A stretch of DNA of 64,000 nucleotides from Sipunculus nudus (Eukaryota > Annelida > Sipuncula > Golfingiida > Sipunculidae). The DNA is taken from the NCBI GenBank assembly GCA_026874595.1, contig CM049321.1, positions 5,696,979 through 5,760,978 of the forward strand, in the 5' to 3' direction. Positions 62,151-64,000 of the stretch are shown here, one piece after another (position 1 is the stretch's first letter; each line of letters begins with the position of its first letter). The translations under genes were made by a program, and so were the position numbers. The notes under the pieces were generated by a model. That model did not search any database, was not told the DNA's origin, and saw only the letters and a list, made by a program, of their open reading frames with translations.

Positions 62151-62166
62151 CCAGCACTAAAATGGC

Positions 62167-62427
62167 CTAGAAACCGTAAACACATGTCGTATGGGCGATA
62201 TACCAGTTATAAAAGAACAAGGTAATGAACTCCACCGCCAAGCGGTGCAAGACAATATTTTTCACAAGTCCGAATTCCGGAGAATTATCCGCTTCACATG
62301 CATGATCGCGCGCCTTTTTGTTGAAAACATCTTTATTTTCAAGAATAGTCTTCCAAAAATAAAAGTTCTCCACACTAACCGTGAATTCCAGCACGTTTTT
62401 TCCAGCCGCGGCACCGTCATTTGTCAT
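62167..62427 (-). CDS. Candidate first exon of a minus-strand gene
   Basis: ATG at 62,427 opens a frame starting MTNDGAAAGKNVLEFTV, 86 codons to the stop. The sequence is CpG-rich compared with its surroundings and sits directly downstream of ETS, CRE-like and CCAAT motifs. A donor-like ACG|GTTAGT lies after the first 17 codons. A second ATG ten bases in (another frame) gives an arginine-rich peptide starting MTVPRLEKTCWNSRL, which would look like a mitochondrial presequence. I cannot tell which start is used, and the family is unknown. Confidence 0.3.
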   Translation of the reverse strand: MTNDGAAAGKNVLEFTVSVENFYFWKTILENKDVFNKKARDHACEADNSPEFGLVKNIVLHRLAVEFITLFFYNWYIAHTTCVYGF

Positions 62428-62444
62428 GTATACATTTACTAGTT

Positions 62445-62505
62445 GCGGAAGTTGACGTGATCCCGGGCTGAATGGATTTCCCCCTGAGCTGGCCGCTGTG
62501 ATTGG
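62445..62505 (-). promoter_or_regulatory. ETS/CRE/CCAAT promoter cluster
   Basis: GCGGAAGT (62,445-62,452, an ETS-type site) directly abuts TGACGTGA (62,453-62,460, one base off a CRE). An ATTGG (62,501-62,505, CCAAT on the minus strand) is 40 bp further. Such clusters are typical of housekeeping CpG promoters. The order CCAAT, then CRE/ETS, then ATG fits transcription on the minus strand, though such promoters can be bidirectional. Confidence 0.45.
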
Positions 62506-62769
62506 CTGAATGAAAAGGTAAAATATTCACCGATTAACTTTGTTAAGTGCCAGTCGTTTCCTACACAACCTTTTGGCGCACTATTCAAACAGCTGTCATT
62601 GAAGTAGAAAATCAGTGAGCATGGCATGCAAACACAATCAGGACCATTATATCACTTGGTTTGTATCCATAAACGTCTGTTCTATTAAATTAAACTGATT
62701 TTTTTTGTAAAATATGATTGTTACACAAAACAATAATATTTTTTATGTATGATGTAATAAAAAAATGCA

Positions 62770-63390
62770 GTTATTGCCATTAGTGTTCATGTTTTCTAAA
62801 AAAAATTCAGTTACCCTTAAATGACAATTGTCCAGAATTTTTTCATTCATAAAAAAATACTGTTTTAATGAAAGGCCTATGCCAAATATTATATTCAGTA
62901 AAAACAGCTAATATGTATAGTGCCATTCAGGCAGACAATTAATCACATATTAAATTGATTATGCTATGATTTTAAAAGTCAATCATATTAAAACCCCTTA
63001 ATAAAAATCCCACCCTGAATAAAACTTTGCAGGGATTTTCAATGCCATCCATTTTTATATCATGTATGAAAAATGTTATATTTTCAATGATTGTTTATGT
63101 TTTCTTACCCAAAAAACCTGTTATCCTAAAATGATAATTTGTTCAGTATTTTTTATTTATTAAATTTAATTTATTATTCATGTTTTCAAAGGCCTATGCT
63201 GAATATTATATTCAGTAATAACAGCAAATATGTAGAGTGCCATGCAGGCAGGCAAATTAACCATACATTCAATTTATTATGTAATGATTTATTATGCAAT
63301 GGTTCTGAATCCCCCTTAACAAAACACCCATCCAAAAATAAAATTTTGCATGGATATTTCTGCAGTATTTTCAATGCTTCCCAAAGGTAG
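62770..63390. repeat. Diverged tandem duplication, about 316 bp
   Basis: Copy 1 (62,770-63,060) and copy 2 (63,085-63,390) share aaaggcctatgcc/tgaatattatattcagta, agtgccat-caggcag and tttgca-ggatttt...ttttcaatgc blocks in order, with many substitutions and small indels. Confidence 0.8.
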
Positions 63391-64000
63391 TAACCCCCCC
63401 CCCCCACCATACTCTTGGAGAGTTAATAAAGCACCTGCCTTACAGGGATGAATATCAACAGGGAGCCCTGATTGCAGGCCCCTAGAAAATTTATCGAAAC
63501 TCAATTTGTATTCGCTGTAGCTCCAGAACATTGTCAATGAGATTATAACTTTTCTACAAACAAAAAACGCTTTATAAACTGTCTTTCATGCTTGGACCAC
63601 TGATCTGTAGTTATTTCACCCTGATCTCCTGCATGCAGCTAAAATTAACTTTTTAAAAGAAGAAAAACATTAATAAAATGAAATATTTTAATGATTACAT
63701 GTCATTTAGGAATGAATAAAAAAACTCAAATTTCAAAGGTTTGTGAACACTGATGACCAACAAGTCTGTGCCTGCTGAGATATTTATGATATCTGAACCA
63801 TGAAAAGTGAACTTTCTTTAAGCAAAAGTGTTTTTAAACACAATGAATGTGAAGTTAGAGACCTTACAGCTAGTAAACATTCTTTTAAGGATCAACCACA
63901 GGACATCTGAGGGGGCTTTTGTTTTTCCCTGTCTCAAAAAGCAATTAATTCTTTTCAAAGATTAAAAATCACATTAGCTTTCTAACTCATTTTGTGACAA
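63391..64000. other. No gene seen
   Basis: AT-rich sequence with a poly-C run near 63,393. No supported exon, RNA gene or repeat. Confidence 0.5.

Overview
The window is eukaryotic, almost certainly a metazoan and probably an invertebrate. It is AT-rich, has introns with GT..AG boundaries, many (TA)n microsatellites, tRNA-derived SINEs, a dead non-LTR retrotransposon, and one clear multi-exon gene for a secreted protein with von Willebrand factor type D (VWD) domains. A marine invertebrate such as a mollusc would fit, but nothing in the sequence fixes the phylum. There is no prokaryotic gene organisation, and most short ORFs here are chance.

From 1 to about 46,300 the window is an accessory, repeat-built landscape. 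A large composite repeat (called A here, about 4-4.7 kb when most complete) recurs at 1-4700, 11,905-15,848, 23,172-26,140, 28,571-32,690, 37,380-38,720, 39,420-40,550 and 42,165-46,305, with truncated and rearranged copies. It alternates with a second block (R2, near 15,850, 26,230, 34,775 and 38,720) and with a 1.45-1.48 kb unit (B). B forms a nearly identical four-copy tandem array at 17,431-23,171. Copies of A that keep their 3' part end in a C-rich degenerate array of short CCCC-plus-CAATTA-like units. Other elements are a 57-copy, 39-bp minisatellite (7,171-9,415), an L1/Tx1-like reverse transcriptase relic (9,500-10,700), a duplicated threonine-rich gene-like fragment (4,800-6,570) and a tRNA-derived SINE (37,490-37,738).

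From about 45,880 to 59,310 lies a plus-strand gene. I assemble it as an untranslated first exon behind a TATA box, then ten coding exons giving a 390-residue secreted protein: signal peptide plus two tandem VWD-type modules. All joins keep frame. The two modules have parallel exon structures (both main exons are 233 nt with identical phases), so the gene arose by internal duplication. Its introns hold one convincing SINE, one possible SINE, microsatellites and small tandem duplications.

From 59,310 to 64,000 there is a weaker candidate minus-strand gene. A CpG-rich start region near 62,440 has abutting ETS and CRE-like sites and an inverted CCAAT box, and two spliceable exons lie at 60,229-60,695. 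The last 1.3 kb is AT-rich and contains a diverged tandem duplication.
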